From positions 415,045-479,044 of the forward strand of contig SCFE01000076.1 in NCBI GenBank assembly GCA_004352715.1: DNA of 64,000 nt. The letters are read 5' to 3'. Source of the DNA: Hofstenia miamia (taxonomy: Eukaryota > Xenacoelomorpha > Acoela). Below, one piece after another: positions 20,922-33,037 of this stretch. The translations under genes and the position numbers were made by a program. The notes under the pieces are model-generated. The model saw nothing but the letters and a program-made list of their open reading frames with translations, was not told the DNA's origin and made no database searches. Position 1 is the stretch's first letter. Each line of letters begins with the position of its first letter.

Positions 20922-22378
20922 AGGATTTTCTTGAAGATATATTAAGTTTTCATGTGATCATTAAGGCAAATAGCAAATTGTTCCACTCTTACTGAATAAA
21001 AATGGAATGTAATTGGTGAATGTTGAATGAATTTTAAGTAGAAATTTTTAAATTTTGACAATGAATTTGTTTGCCAATAAACAAAGAACGGAACAGTCTC
21101 TTAATTAAAAACACCGCTTTCAATAATCCCATTTGAAACAAGGATAAATAAACACTAAGACATTGCTTCGAATATATTTCTCAATAAATAATAGAGAATG
21201 GATGCATAATTCAAGAGTTTTCCATGGCTTCCAAACAAATTGAATTAGGCATTTGCACCTGCTGAAGATTTTAAAATATATTTTTCAGATCACCTCTTCC
21301 GCAATTAATAATGAATCAAAAATTTAAAATCTTAGTACTGACATCTTGTGAAGAAAACAACCTATATTTTTGGACAATAACCTGTGTGTAGCTATGCTCT
21401 CACCTAATACCCTCTAAATTCAGATTACCCCAAAATACAATGACACTGACAAGTAGATCGCGACAATATTATTCACAGTGAACTAATTGAATTTTCATTT
21501 TTATTTATTTCAAATTGAAGGAATTTATAATATTGTCTAAGCAGTCGACCTCAGTTGTTCTCATTAAAACCAATCTTTTGTGAAACCTACGTCTAAGGCG
21601 AAAAATCATCCCAATCAAGTAAAAATAAAAAATTTTTAAAGTTTTATTTGAACACATCATTTGGAATAGAGGTTTCGATATCAACATATTAAAAAACTTT
21701 ATACATATAATTCATTAAAAAATTTTAACATTCAGTTATCCCTTACACTAGATAAACCACTAATGGTATCTGCTGCCTCGCTTAAATACTTGGATTACAG
21801 TTGACTTAAATTAGCAAAAATGTTTATATCACTGAAACTTCTGCTGACGTCATATTAAAGATTTGAATGCGTCACAACTGTCAGCATTTACGAATTATGT
21901 GCGGAGTTATTTTATAATACATAGTTTAGTTTCAGTAAAAACACCGTATTAAAAACAATCCTGCAATGAACTGCAATGAGGTATTTTAAAACTCTGTCCT
22001 CTAGATCGTCATACATTCTCTTCAATTATTATTTATTAGTCAAAATTTAATTTAACAACAGATATCTAATTACAATAGCAGCTGTCTTACTACTAGTAAA
22101 CATAAATTCATTCATCTTAGAGAAGGAAAATTGCGTAACAAATAAATACCTAGGGAAATAATTCAATTTTCTCATGAATATTATGATTATTACAAATCTA
22201 TAGTAGGACATAACTTAGTCCTTCTTTTTGGGGGCATACATAAATGCGTACCCTATTTTGAAAAGTGTTTCAGTGGTTCTCCGGTTTATTTGTATTCCAG
22301 TTCATACCGGAATAGAAGCGATTATAAACAGATATATGTAGTTTTAGGATGCAATACATGGTTTTGGTAAATATATTA

Positions 22379-22426
<48 letters not shown>

Positions 22427-24600
22427 AAATTGGAAATATTAATAAAATGCAGTCCATTGATCCATCACTCAGTGTGGCCGATCATCTTTAACACACATTA
22501 ATTCGGAATTAAGGAAAAGTATGCTTGCTGTAATATCCGTGGCACTAATTTAGAAGTGAAAGTTGACTATGGAAAACTATAGTACTTGAATACCAATATA
22601 TATATATACATGCAAAATTGGTTGAGCTTCTTTACATACACTTGTCTGCAGTTGCTTAAAAATTTAAATTTTTAAGTGGCCTTTTTCTTTTCTCTATTTG
22701 TATATTCTACTTACACTCTGATACACTCTCGTCTTCTCCATAATTACGGAGTAAAAGTTTTTCTGCTACTCAACAAGCAATGTTATTTTTTGTAAATGAT
22801 CATATATACATATTTATTTATTTATTTATTTATATATTAGATCCATTCCTTCACATCTACGATGAATATTATTGATTAGAATTTGATTAATTTCTTACAC
22901 CAATATTCTATGACAAGAAATTCGAATTCTAATTAGTTCTGAATCCTATTTATGAAGGTAACAAAAATTATTATAAATTGTAAATAATAAAGTTTTTTTC
23001 AGACAGTAATTTAGCCCAACTAAAATATAATTTTCTGAATGTACTGTTACGCTTGTACCATAGGTGTAAAAATATCCTGAGTAAAGATAAGAACAAGATA
23101 AATATATCATGGATGTAAGTGTGTCTGAATTTTCAGGAAATATTGGTCTTGCAAGCGTTAAAAACGGAAGAATTTTCTTCAAGGATAATGAAAATGAACC
23201 AAAATGGACCAAATTTGTATCAATTTTAAAGAGCCCGCTGAGGCTTTAACCTAAATTGTTGGGCCATTTGCATCTTTGATAAAAACCTAAGCTTTTCTGA
23301 AAATGTCAATGTAGTATGTAGCTTTTGTTTATCAAAAACCAGGTGACCCAGTAGCCATACCGTACAAATGAGTACTCCAAGTTGTACACATGTTGCACAC
23401 AATTTAATGAGATGTTGTGTGCGCAACTGTTTGCACTAGGGTTTTCGAAATCGATTTTTATTTCAAATTAACGTGGAGATTAAAGGAAGTAGTCAGCGCA
23501 TTGTATTCAGCCTAAAATGATATAGCAATTTGAGCTGATCCTGACTACTTGAATATTTTGCATTCAACTCTATTTCTCGACGAGATGGCGGTGATGACCA
23601 CGATCAATATTTTCTGAGCTAGCCCTTTGATAAATATTGATGCCCAATGTTGGCTTCTTATAATCTCAATGTGTGAAGTAATTTGATTGGCAGTCACTGC
23701 TTCCATGTTCAGTCGCAGTAGTTTAAAATAAATAAGTACTTACCTTTTATTAATTCTCCCTAATTTTTATATTTTAAAGTTTAACTAAGCTGTTTAAGTG
23801 CAAACTGCATTACTTCCTATAGGCATTATGCTATATATTGTGATTTCAAATGTGAATTAAAGTGAATTCCCTCATTAATAAGAAAAGTGAAGTGATGCGA
23901 ATCTCTTAATTATACATTTTATTTAGCTAAGAATCATATCATTTCACAGACAACACAGCAATTCTAAAGGAAAAATATATGCTAATACAAATTAATTTAT
24001 ATTGTTGGTGAACATCAGAAATTCAAATGATTACAGACGAACATGTGTATACGAAATATGTCAATAGGATAATTGAATGAAATAATTGTGATAGGACACA
24101 TTTGTAAACGCTGCGAAATATTTTTTGGAGTCTAACCAAATTTATTTTGAGTTCCCTGTCATTCAATATTATTAGTTTTAAAAATTCTTGAACTAGACTA
24201 TTTAGCAAATGTAACATTCTAGAATTCATGCATTTTCGCATGCTACTAAATTTATGCATTCGTAGTTTAGGCGTACAAATATGTAGTTTGGCAGGCTAAT
24301 GTTTTTTGTTCACCTAAAGAAAATTGAGTTGATTATGAGTCAACAAAAATGTCATTTTTCAACTACAATAACGTTTTTAAGCTGTCGTCTCGTTTTTCGG
24401 CCTTTTCACTGTCAAAACTGGGGAAGAGTGCTCCAAGAACACTATTAATTACGAAGAAACAAAACTTAGCAGGACAATAGTAGTGTACATATGCCTGAAA
24501 ACGAAGAAAACAAAAAATTCGATATTCTGCTGCTCTGATGTAATAATGCTGTTTGACGTATGTAAATGGCTCCTAGTAACAATAAATTATATATACTGTA
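20922..24600. other. Non-coding AT-rich DNA with microsatellites
   Basis: (TA)n lies at 22382-22424 and a TTTA run at about 22808-22834. No frame shows family motifs or plausible splice-bounded exons that I could recognise. Confidence 0.55.
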
Positions 24601-24602
24601 TG

Positions 24603-24663
<61 letters not shown>
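24601..24663. repeat. (TA)n microsatellite
   Basis: About 60 bases of alternating TA, followed about 150 bases later by the first copy of the diverged repeat described at 24770-26190. Confidence 0.95.
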
Positions 24664-24666
<3 letters not shown>

Positions 24667-24769
24667 TTGCATAAGTTACTGAGATACATTGATTGAAACA
24701 AAACATAACATTTAACCTATCGATTTTTAAAAAAACATATTGACCATAATTTTCATTAAACACATGAAG

Positions 24770-25804
24770 TTTTTTGCAGGTCGAAAAATAAATAAAAATA
24801 TTTTCCAAATTATTAGTAGTTGATCCTTGTTTAGAAAAATACAAAAACTCCTTGAAACAGTTTCCATGTAAGCAGACTGTAAAAACCTCATTTCAATAAT
24901 TAGCCAAAATATTGCCAAATATTTGCCATTAAGTTTTGACAGAAAAATAAGTTTTAATGTTTTGCCATTAAGTTTTGACAGAAAAATAAGTTTTAATGTG
25001 TAATTTCAAAGAAACGGATATAAGCGGTTTGCTTTTATTTTAGCTATTGCTTCATGTCTCATTTTTAGAAACCCATATTTTTCAAAGTTGATTACTGATT
25101 AGAAATATCTGAAATATGTCTTTTTGTAGCAAAAACAAATATTAAATAAAAGCAAATATTTGATATCAAGTTTTGAAGGAAAAATAAACTTTAAATTGCA
25201 ATTTAAAAGAAACTGATAGAAGCAGCCTGCTCTGATCTGAGGCATTCCTTCATCTATAGTGTGATACAGGTTTTGTGAGTCCTAAATGAACATTGACTGT
25301 ATGGATGTATATCTTGATAAATTTTTAAAAACTGATATTTTTAAAGTTGATTACTCAGTAAAAATATTTGAAATATATCTTTGTGTAGCAAAAACAAAAT
25401 TTATTATAGAAAAGCTATAATATAGACAGGATTGTGCATCAATATTTTAATAAGTAATTTAAACTCTGCCATTTGCTTTACAATTTGTACTATTTCGTCA
25501 GTCAGTTCATGATTACAGCTGTCTCTTATACCCTGTTTGATATTACCTTAAATATATTGCAGGTTTTCTATAATTTGAGTTTAATATCCAGTACTTGAGT
25601 TTTATGATTTTCAAAATTATACGTGTGGATTTGCAATTGACAGCAACAATGATTCATTTTATTCCAAAACACTTAGATTGAGCATTCAAAAGTAGTCTAT
25701 TTTGTTTAGGATAATTTTCATCTTGATAGAAAATGATATATTATTCCAATATTCAACACCCTTTTCCGCAGTATCTACCACCTGTATATAATCTTTTGTT
25801 AAAG

Positions 25805-25849
<45 letters not shown>

Positions 25850-26190
25850 GCATTGTAGTATAACTACATTTAGTACAGTTTTCTGGATATCAATTGCAAT
25901 ATATTTTAAGTGTATTTTGATCAAAGAAATTTCTTATCCAGACATTATTTTGCTACTCACAAAATACATGAAAAAATTATTAGCAGTTGATCCTTAAAGA
26001 AAAATACAATAACTCCTAGAAACAGATTCTATGTAAGCAGACATATACAAAATTTCATTTCAATAATTAGCCAAAATATTGCCAAATATTTGACATCAAG
26101 GTTTGACAAAAATATAAATTTTAAGGTTTAATTTAAAAGAGACTGATATAATCGGTCTGCTTGGATTTTAGCCATTGCTTAATGTCTCTG
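24770..26190 (+). repeat. Diverged interspersed repeat, three partial copies
   Basis: The segment at about 24810-25080 returns at about 25975-26190: both hold AGTTGATCC, then TAGCCAAAATATTGCCAAAT, then a GATATAA.CGGT.TGCTT word. A central part also occurs at about 25140-25250. The first and last copies each follow a (TA)n run (24601-24663; 25806-25851) at a similar distance. Inside the first copy, 24922-24958 is repeated in tandem at 24960-24998. No coding frame is conserved between copies. Confidence 0.7.
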
Positions 26191-27085
26191 CAAATGTTTT
26201 TTGGTCAATATTGCGTGACCTCAATATGCGTAGTCATTATGCTCTACTTGAAATTGTTATTTCATATAAAAATTAGTAGAGTATTCTAAAATATCTTCAA
26301 TAAACTTATTTCATAAGCCGATGAACAAGAATTTCATCAAATAATAACCCTCCATTAAATTGATAAATATCAGTGCATAACATTTTGGTTACATTATATC
26401 TAAAAAGAATTGATTGCTAAAAATTTTAAAACCTAGAATAACCCAAACTACAATACTCTTAATGCAGAACCGCATGGAATCTATTTCATAAATTGTTACA
26501 CCAATATAAACATACTATATTTATGAAATGATGGAATAATAAAGGCTCATGTTGTTTAATTATTTAATTATGTATTTTATAAACATCGCGTTAATTCAAT
26601 AAAAGGAGTAGAGTATCCATTCTATATTTGAGAAACCTTTTAATTTGTCAATGATTTATAATTTAATTGTGAAATATAATACCTTTTGCTATAGATAGAT
26701 TATTAATGCCTGGTAATGTAATTTATTCAAAAATTTAGACTTTGAATTAGAAAATCAGTTTTAAAATTACTTTGAAATGAAGTGGTTTCTCTGCACAAAC
26801 GACAAAAGTTGTACAAAACTTATAAACTCTAGATGCGACCAATTTAAGAACCTAAATTATTTTGCAATAGAAACTCTGTCTACTAATATATTGAATGAAT
26901 TGATAAATACAAAAATGAACCACAAACAAAAATTGATAGCATCCGTTAAACAGTTCTCTATCATATCATGTAAACGAAGTATAGCATATGATAGCAGCAG
27001 TTAGAAAGTTCCCTAGCACTTAACGTAAATGTAGCATAATATAGTATTAATTTTCGTTGAAGACCTAAGAAAAAACTGATACTAT
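26191..27085. other. Non-coding DNA, no feature recognised
   Basis: One open frame at 26777-27004 (75 codons) has no motif I recognise and no support beyond being open. Confidence 0.5.
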
Positions 27086-28170
27086 TTACAAATTTGAATT
27101 TTTTTTGAATGTTTGCTTTGCACGATCAACAGTATTCGTATGTGCGTAAGTTTTGTCTTGCGTTGAACGGGAGTGCAATAAAAAGTCGCATAGTTGTTGG
27201 CGATCGTTTTCTTTTTCAGCACTCAAAGCTGTTTCGGTTACCACAACATTACGCCAAAGCGTGGGTATAAATCGCCCACCTAGTTCCAGCGACTTCCATA
27301 TCTTTTGGCATTCATGAGCCAAACTGGCGAAATGTTTTCATTTGGAATTAAGGAAAAAATATTCCTTTTATCTATGCCGTAACAATTCCTTACTTATGTT
27401 CCTTTTGGCTAAAGTCTTTAAATTCGATTTTACACAAGGAGATTTGGTAGCAGTGATTTCCAAGGAATGACCTAAAATGAAATGTAAAATTATCAATTCA
27501 CAAAATCATTCTACCAAAACATTTATTTTTTCATCAACCAGTTTCAAATATTAGTTCAGTAAAAAAATGAAGTATTCCATAGCAGTGCTTAGTGCCAAAT
27601 GTCTATACGCCCGCAATAAATTTTAAATGATTATAAAGTGAAACATTTTATGAATGTAACAGTGAAATTTATTATGATCACCAGGAAGATGATGAATTAG
27701 TCAATTTGAAGAGTGTTTCTTTAATAGAAAGACTATTGCCAAAATGCAAAATAATTTTAAACGATTTTTTGGCAGAATCAAACAGTTTGTCAACGTGCAT
27801 AAGCTTTATCCTAAGCAAATCGGGAATGCAACAAATAATAATAAAACTTGTTCCTTTCATTGACTTTCAGCTATTAGAGCAGTTTTGTAGCAACTATATT
27901 TCGCCAAATATGTGGTGCAAAACGTCCACATAATTGTTTTTATTTATTTATTTGTTTTATTTATACTGTATTCATTGATTTAAGGGATGAAGAGAAGGAA
28001 ACATTGTTTTGGTAACAACGATATTATATCAAAGCGTTGAGATAAATCTTTTTTTGCAAATCAAATGATTTCCATATCTTCTGACAGTCAGAAGCCAAGC
28101 TGTTGAGCCGTATCCCTTTGGAATTAAGGAAAAAATATTCTTTTGTCTGTTGCACACGAGAAACCATTCA
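27086..28170 (-). repeat. Two diverged tandem copies of a 250-400 bp sequence
   Basis: About 27100-27380 and about 27760-28160 share a chain of similar words in the same order. On the minus strand both carry GGAATTAAGGAAAAAATATTC (read on plus), then a segment translating as xCQKIWKSxxL, then one translating as LLHSRxxxDKxYA. The first copy is open over 78 codons (27086-27322), while the second is broken by stops. A decayed duplicated exon or an old non-coding repeat are both possible; I do not recognise the protein. Confidence 0.45.
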
Positions 28171-28479
28171 GTTTAGGTTATTTTGAAGGTATTCAAGGGT
28201 CCAGTTCTTGTGCTTTATGGAAAATGATCGAACACTAGGGTATGTTGAAAAACTTACCAATACATAACTACTGTACATCAAACTCAGCAGCGCTAGAACC
28301 CTGATTTTCAATGGCATACAGGAAGTTTTGGTAAAAGCATTGATTTTGAAGTGTAGAAAACCTTCATTTGTTTATAAGCTACTTAGTATTCAAATTTTTG
28401 ATAAAATTGTTTTTTTTGCTAACCTTGTGTACAAAACGAAAATTTTCAGAAATATATAAGTTTTTCAATAAATTTATAA
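28171..28479. other. Flank of the large gypsy element, nothing recognised
   Basis: The LTR is cut at about 28480, so the sequence here may be either the original target or a later deletion partner. Confidence 0.5.
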
Positions 28480-29532
28480 CGTTAGCTGTGTTATTGCGGG
28501 TAAGGATTTACTTGTTGTTACTGCTTGACTAGTTTTTTCTGTTAACTTATGTAACCTAGAATTAACTGCTAACTTTTTAGGTGATGAAGCCATGTGGTAA
28601 TCTCTATAACGATCTTCCAATGGGCATCTGCCTGAAGCGGATCTTCACATCCAGTGTCACCATTCCATCTCAGCTAAATTGATATAGCTTATGTGTACCC
28701 TACATTAGCTCAGTGCTTACTCAAGACATGACACAATTCGACTTAAACTCTATTGTGTGAAAGTGTTATATCTATTTGCAACCTGAATTGTTACTAGTTG
28801 TTCGTTAAGTATTACATGTAGCCATTACCGAAATATATTGGCTTATTTAAATAAATTCTGTTCGAACAACTTCCTAACCTATATTTATAATTTACTACAT
28901 GTACGGTTACTTTATCGGTCAATTATAGGTCATTAATTTGGATCTAAAATAGTATTAATATAATTCCTAGAGTTTGGCAATCCAACTGTTTGCTGACAAT
29001 TAATTATTTAATACATGTAGAAGTGAAATGCTAGTCGGCTAATCGAGAGAAAACCCCTACACCTAACATATGTGCACTTTCATGATCTGGTACAGAGACC
29101 CTAGAATCGTTCCCTGTGATGTATCCAGACCACTACTAAACACCACTCGATTAGCTCGACATCGTACTAAATAATCAAACCATTAAAATGAAACAAAATA
29201 AGAATTCTGAATAAAATTCTTAATCAACTTCTTACAGAGTTTTTAATCTATTTATAGTATTTCCAAAGAAGTACCTGTCAATTCAAATTTAAACTTTCTG
29301 CCAAGATGGTGGCTGAAAATAATGAAAGTGTCGTTTAGTCAAAAAGTATTTTTATCGACAGACACAAATATCTCTTTTTTGACACATGTTGTTTCTTGGT
29401 TGCATATTACAGATAAATCTGAAATAACACTAATTGATTTATTTACAATATTTTTAATCAACTTCTTTTCGATCTTAATCTCTTCTTGCGGCGTTTGCAG
29501 CTTATTTATGATTTTGTTTGAATGATGCTACA
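28480..29532 (-). repeat. 3' LTR of gypsy copy 2, missing its terminal end
   Basis: Matches 38960-40031 over its length with an estimated few percent difference. In element orientation it starts TGTAGCATCATTC at 29532. It lacks the segment equivalent to 38908-38959, including the terminal ATGTTACA. Just upstream of the LTR start (29533-29545, element orientation) GAGGTGGGCG could be the polypurine tract that primes second-strand synthesis. Confidence 0.88.
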
Positions 29533-29722
29533 CGCCCACCTCAGCTTGCGTTATTTTCAGCACAGCTCGTTCTCCATGCACTAAAGTATCCGCCTTTCGA
29601 ATTATCGCTTAATCCTGCTGATTGGCCCAAGTTATTTTCTCGAATTCGTTTTGTTTTGTCATTTTAAGAACTGCCTCTCTTTCTGTTGTTATGACATTGG
29701 CATATTTCAGAAACTGTGCTTC

Positions 29723-32520
29723 TCAGCTGTCTTCTGCTATCAGCGTTATTTCTCTTAGTTCATTGATTTTCTGTGAAAAGATGTCATAGAATTTGTGATA
29801 TAATTGTATTCCTTTAATGCTGATCATGAGTGTCATTTGCACATCAAATCTGCAGGTGTGTGCTAGATCTTCTCTAATTTGGTTTTTGGGGTAGAAAAGC
29901 ATGAAGACTTTCTGTAGACTCTGAGTATTTGCCACATCCTTGTAAACGAAACTGATGTTGTCCCTTACTTCTTTCTCTGTTATAATATTAGGATCATTTT
30001 TTTGATCCGCATCATTGTGATGATTTCTACCCATTTTGTTACATCGTAATAACAGTATTTCCTTTCCCAGATGTCTGTCCAAACTATGTAATTTACTCTG
30101 GAAAATAGCATTATGGCTCTCAGGTTCTGTTCCTCTATTTCCTTCCTGAGATCTTGCAATTGTATATTGATGGGTCTTCCTTTTGTGTACAGCTGATCTG
30201 GCGTTATTGTGCCTTCAATGTAGACCCTTTCTTTGTTATCATTTTGTAACATTATTTCTTTCAACTTTTTATAGTCATCTTGTTCTATCATGGCTTTTGA
30301 TTTTCTTTCTGTATTTACATATGACTTATACTCGTGAAGGAATGTCTTCACCACCTTAACTTCTTTCAGTAATCTCCATCATGGGAGGACCACCAGTATT
30401 GCAACAGTTTCTGGTGGTGTGCATATCAGGATTTTTGTTTCTATTTCTCTTTCTATGTGTGGGTAAGAGCCTTCCATCGTTGATGCTGTAGCTAGGCCTT
30501 TTTGTGGTGGGGTAGTTCATTTTAGCTTCTGAAATTGTATCCCAGAATGCTTGTGTTAATCCCCTCCAGCTCAATTTCAATCGTATCTCTTCCTTGATTT
30601 CCACTCTTGAAGTAATGCATTCGACGTCTATAGCCAATTGATTGTATGGTTTTAGTAGCTCTTCTAATTCTGTTTGTGTGAACACTACAGTAAACATCAA
30701 TTTCATTTTTGCAACTGTTTGTTGTTCTCTGATGTTCTGGAAATTTCTCTCCTTGATGTCTTTAGCTTCTCTCGTAACTTTAATTGCAACCAGGAAACAC
30801 TCATCATCAGTATCAATCCATTCTAGTGTTTTGGCTGGACTGATCTCTCCCCATTTCTCGATATTTATCCTGTCAATGGTTTGTTGTGTTTTGGGAGATA
30901 ATAGTAGTCTGGATGATGTGAGTAGTTGTTCCTCCTCTAGCATTTCTGCTTGGGATTTTGTGACCATTTCACAAACCTCTACTGGTTCCGTTATGCCCCT
31001 TGTTTTATCATCTCAATGCTTTGAGTAATCTTAGTAAATGTGCACCACGGACTATCTCTTTCATAGCGTTCCATTTTGCGATTGAGGGTTCCCTGCATGT
31101 TTTTGAGTGCTATCGTTTTCCTGATTTCAGCTGTGCTTGCGAGTTTCCTTTTTATGATATTCCTTGTCATTAGCCATTGTTGGTTTTGGAGTTGCTTTAC
31201 CCGTGTCTTGGATGTTGCTCCGCACATATACTTTCTGATGGGCTTGTTGAATATCATGACTTTGCTGCGGCATATCCCCATCTTATTTGCAATGCTTACT
31301 ACTGATATTTTTCCCATTGGGTTTTGGTTCATTATTATTCTGCTCAGTATTTTCTCCATCATTTGCACTGGCTTCTCTGATCTGTTTGGTGACTCTAGTT
31401 TCCCAGTGTGACCTTTTAGTAGCCAATTCTTTGTTTGCATGTTTATTGGGGCTATTGCTATTTTGTATTTCTTTGCTTTTACTAGTTTGTGGCGAGTATG
31501 TTGTGAGATCAGTTGTTTTATTTCTGAATCTTCTGTTGTGAATATCGCTATTATCCACACTGTCATTCTATAGCATATCTCAGGTGCATTCTTTTCTTCA
31601 AATAATAACTGTTTAAAGTCTTTTTTTTGGGTTTAATTCATATGCTCTGTTCACCTCTGTCAGTGCCATTTCTACCAATTTGTGAAACTTCCGTGATGGT
31701 GCATCAATCTTTATTTCTGGCCAACCTTCCTCTACCTTCTGTTGCAATTTCATATTCTTCCAAATTGTTTGTATTTGTTGTAAATGTTCTTGACGTTGTG
31801 TCAGACTACACTTTATGAATAATGTGTTGGCCTTTTCTATTCCATCCATATCTAACGTTCATTCTATTGTTTTCATTTGTCGTGATGCATAGGTCTACCA
31901 TAATTCTGTAGATCTATGCCCAATAATCTATTTGCAGATCGAATCGTATTAGCTCTGGGATTGTTGTAGTTTTCAGTGTTCTCTCCCATGGGAAAATATT
32001 CTCGCCCAACAGGCATGCTTCTTCTAGGTGCTTTGGGGATGTCTTGTTGCATTGATATTGTGACAATTACCACTCTGATATTTTGCACCCTTGCCATTCT
32101 CATTGTGTCATCTATTTTCTGTTCTAAGTTTTTTGTATATTCTTTCTGCTTCAATATATGTATAATCGTGAGATTTTCTTCATTGATGTTTATCTCTGGG
32201 ATTTTGGCAATTTTATCTTTGTAGGCGATTATCACTTGTGTTGTATCCAATGTGAATGCATCATCAAATACGATGTGAACCATACTGCGCATGTATGGCA
32301 TTTTTAACATTTCATTCATTTCTTGCAGATAACTTATGATGACATTTACTTTTGGTCTATTATTTGCATTGAGCACAATTGGTAAATACCTCCCTTCGAT
32401 TCTCCTGACTTTCTGTATGTGAGTTTTTGTTTCTGGGGATAGCTTTGCAAATGCATTATAACACATCTTCAATGTCCCCATAAAGTAAGGGTGTAAAGTT
32501 TCTCCATTGATCTTTGACAT
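29723..32520 (-). pseudogene. Third ORF region of the gypsy element, function unknown
   Basis: Six successive open segments on the minus strand (31873-32520, 31613-31849, 30991-31566, 30356-30967, 29980-30354, 29723-30082) abut or nearly abut each other, as if one reading frame of about 900 codons had been broken by frameshifts and stops. It lies between integrase and the 3' LTR, the place of env in errantivirus-like elements. But I see no signal peptide, furin-type site, fusion peptide or C-terminal transmembrane helix in any segment. The protein is hydrophilic, rich in Lys, Glu, Ile and Asn. Segment 1 contains RPKVNVIISYLQEMNE, and a diverged version of the same region exists at 10309-10459, so the ORF belongs to the family and is not a chance insertion. 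Alternatives are a highly diverged env or a captured host gene. Confidence 0.7.
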
Positions 32521-33037
32521 TTGCTTTTCTCTCTCTTTTGATCTTACAGTTCATTCTGAAGTCATTTCTGAGGAGGTGTGTAGCTGAGTCATCCTTAGTG
32601 GTTGTTTACTGGTGCTTGGTTCACAGTCCAAGGGCTGTGAATCTGTGGTAATATTTTCTACTGCTTCACCCTTTAATTGGCTCACAGTTACTCCTATTGG
32701 CACTTGACCAGCTGTGGTTCTGGATGAGATGACGTCAGCCTTGAATCGCTTTCATATCTCCACAGTTCTTCCACCACTTACACCTTCTCCTGGAACTCCT
32801 CATGTCTCACCACCCTTGAATCAGGGTTGAGGACTTTGGGAGGGAACCAGTTCTCTGCATGCCCTTGAATTGGCGGTGCAGATCCCTGGTGGGAGAGGCT
32901 TTTTGTCTGTTGGTCTCTCTGCCCTTGAATCAGCCTTGAAGACTACGAGGATGCCTTCTCACTCTACGTCATCTATTCATTGGTTCCTCGTTCTCATCCC
33001 TTCTGCCTTTGATTCAATGTCTGGTTTGAGAACTTCT
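32521..33037 (-). other. Spacer between integrase and ORF3 with repeated CCTTGAATC words
   Basis: CCTTGAATC or a one-base variant occurs at about 32739, 32813, 32863, 32922 and 33007. The same word, reading as the codons for SRLKG-like peptides on the minus strand, is repeated in the protease-RT linker of both gypsy copies. Frames here are interrupted, and it may have encoded the start of ORF3 or the integrase tail. Confidence 0.55.

Noticed and set aside
23226-23426. Minus-strand 66-codon frame with one hydrophobic stretch that vaguely resembles a GPCR TM1 and KLHTTLTF loop
   Set aside because: No splice sites matched, no GN motif, and the downstream residues do not continue as TM2; too weak to join to the GPCR exons.
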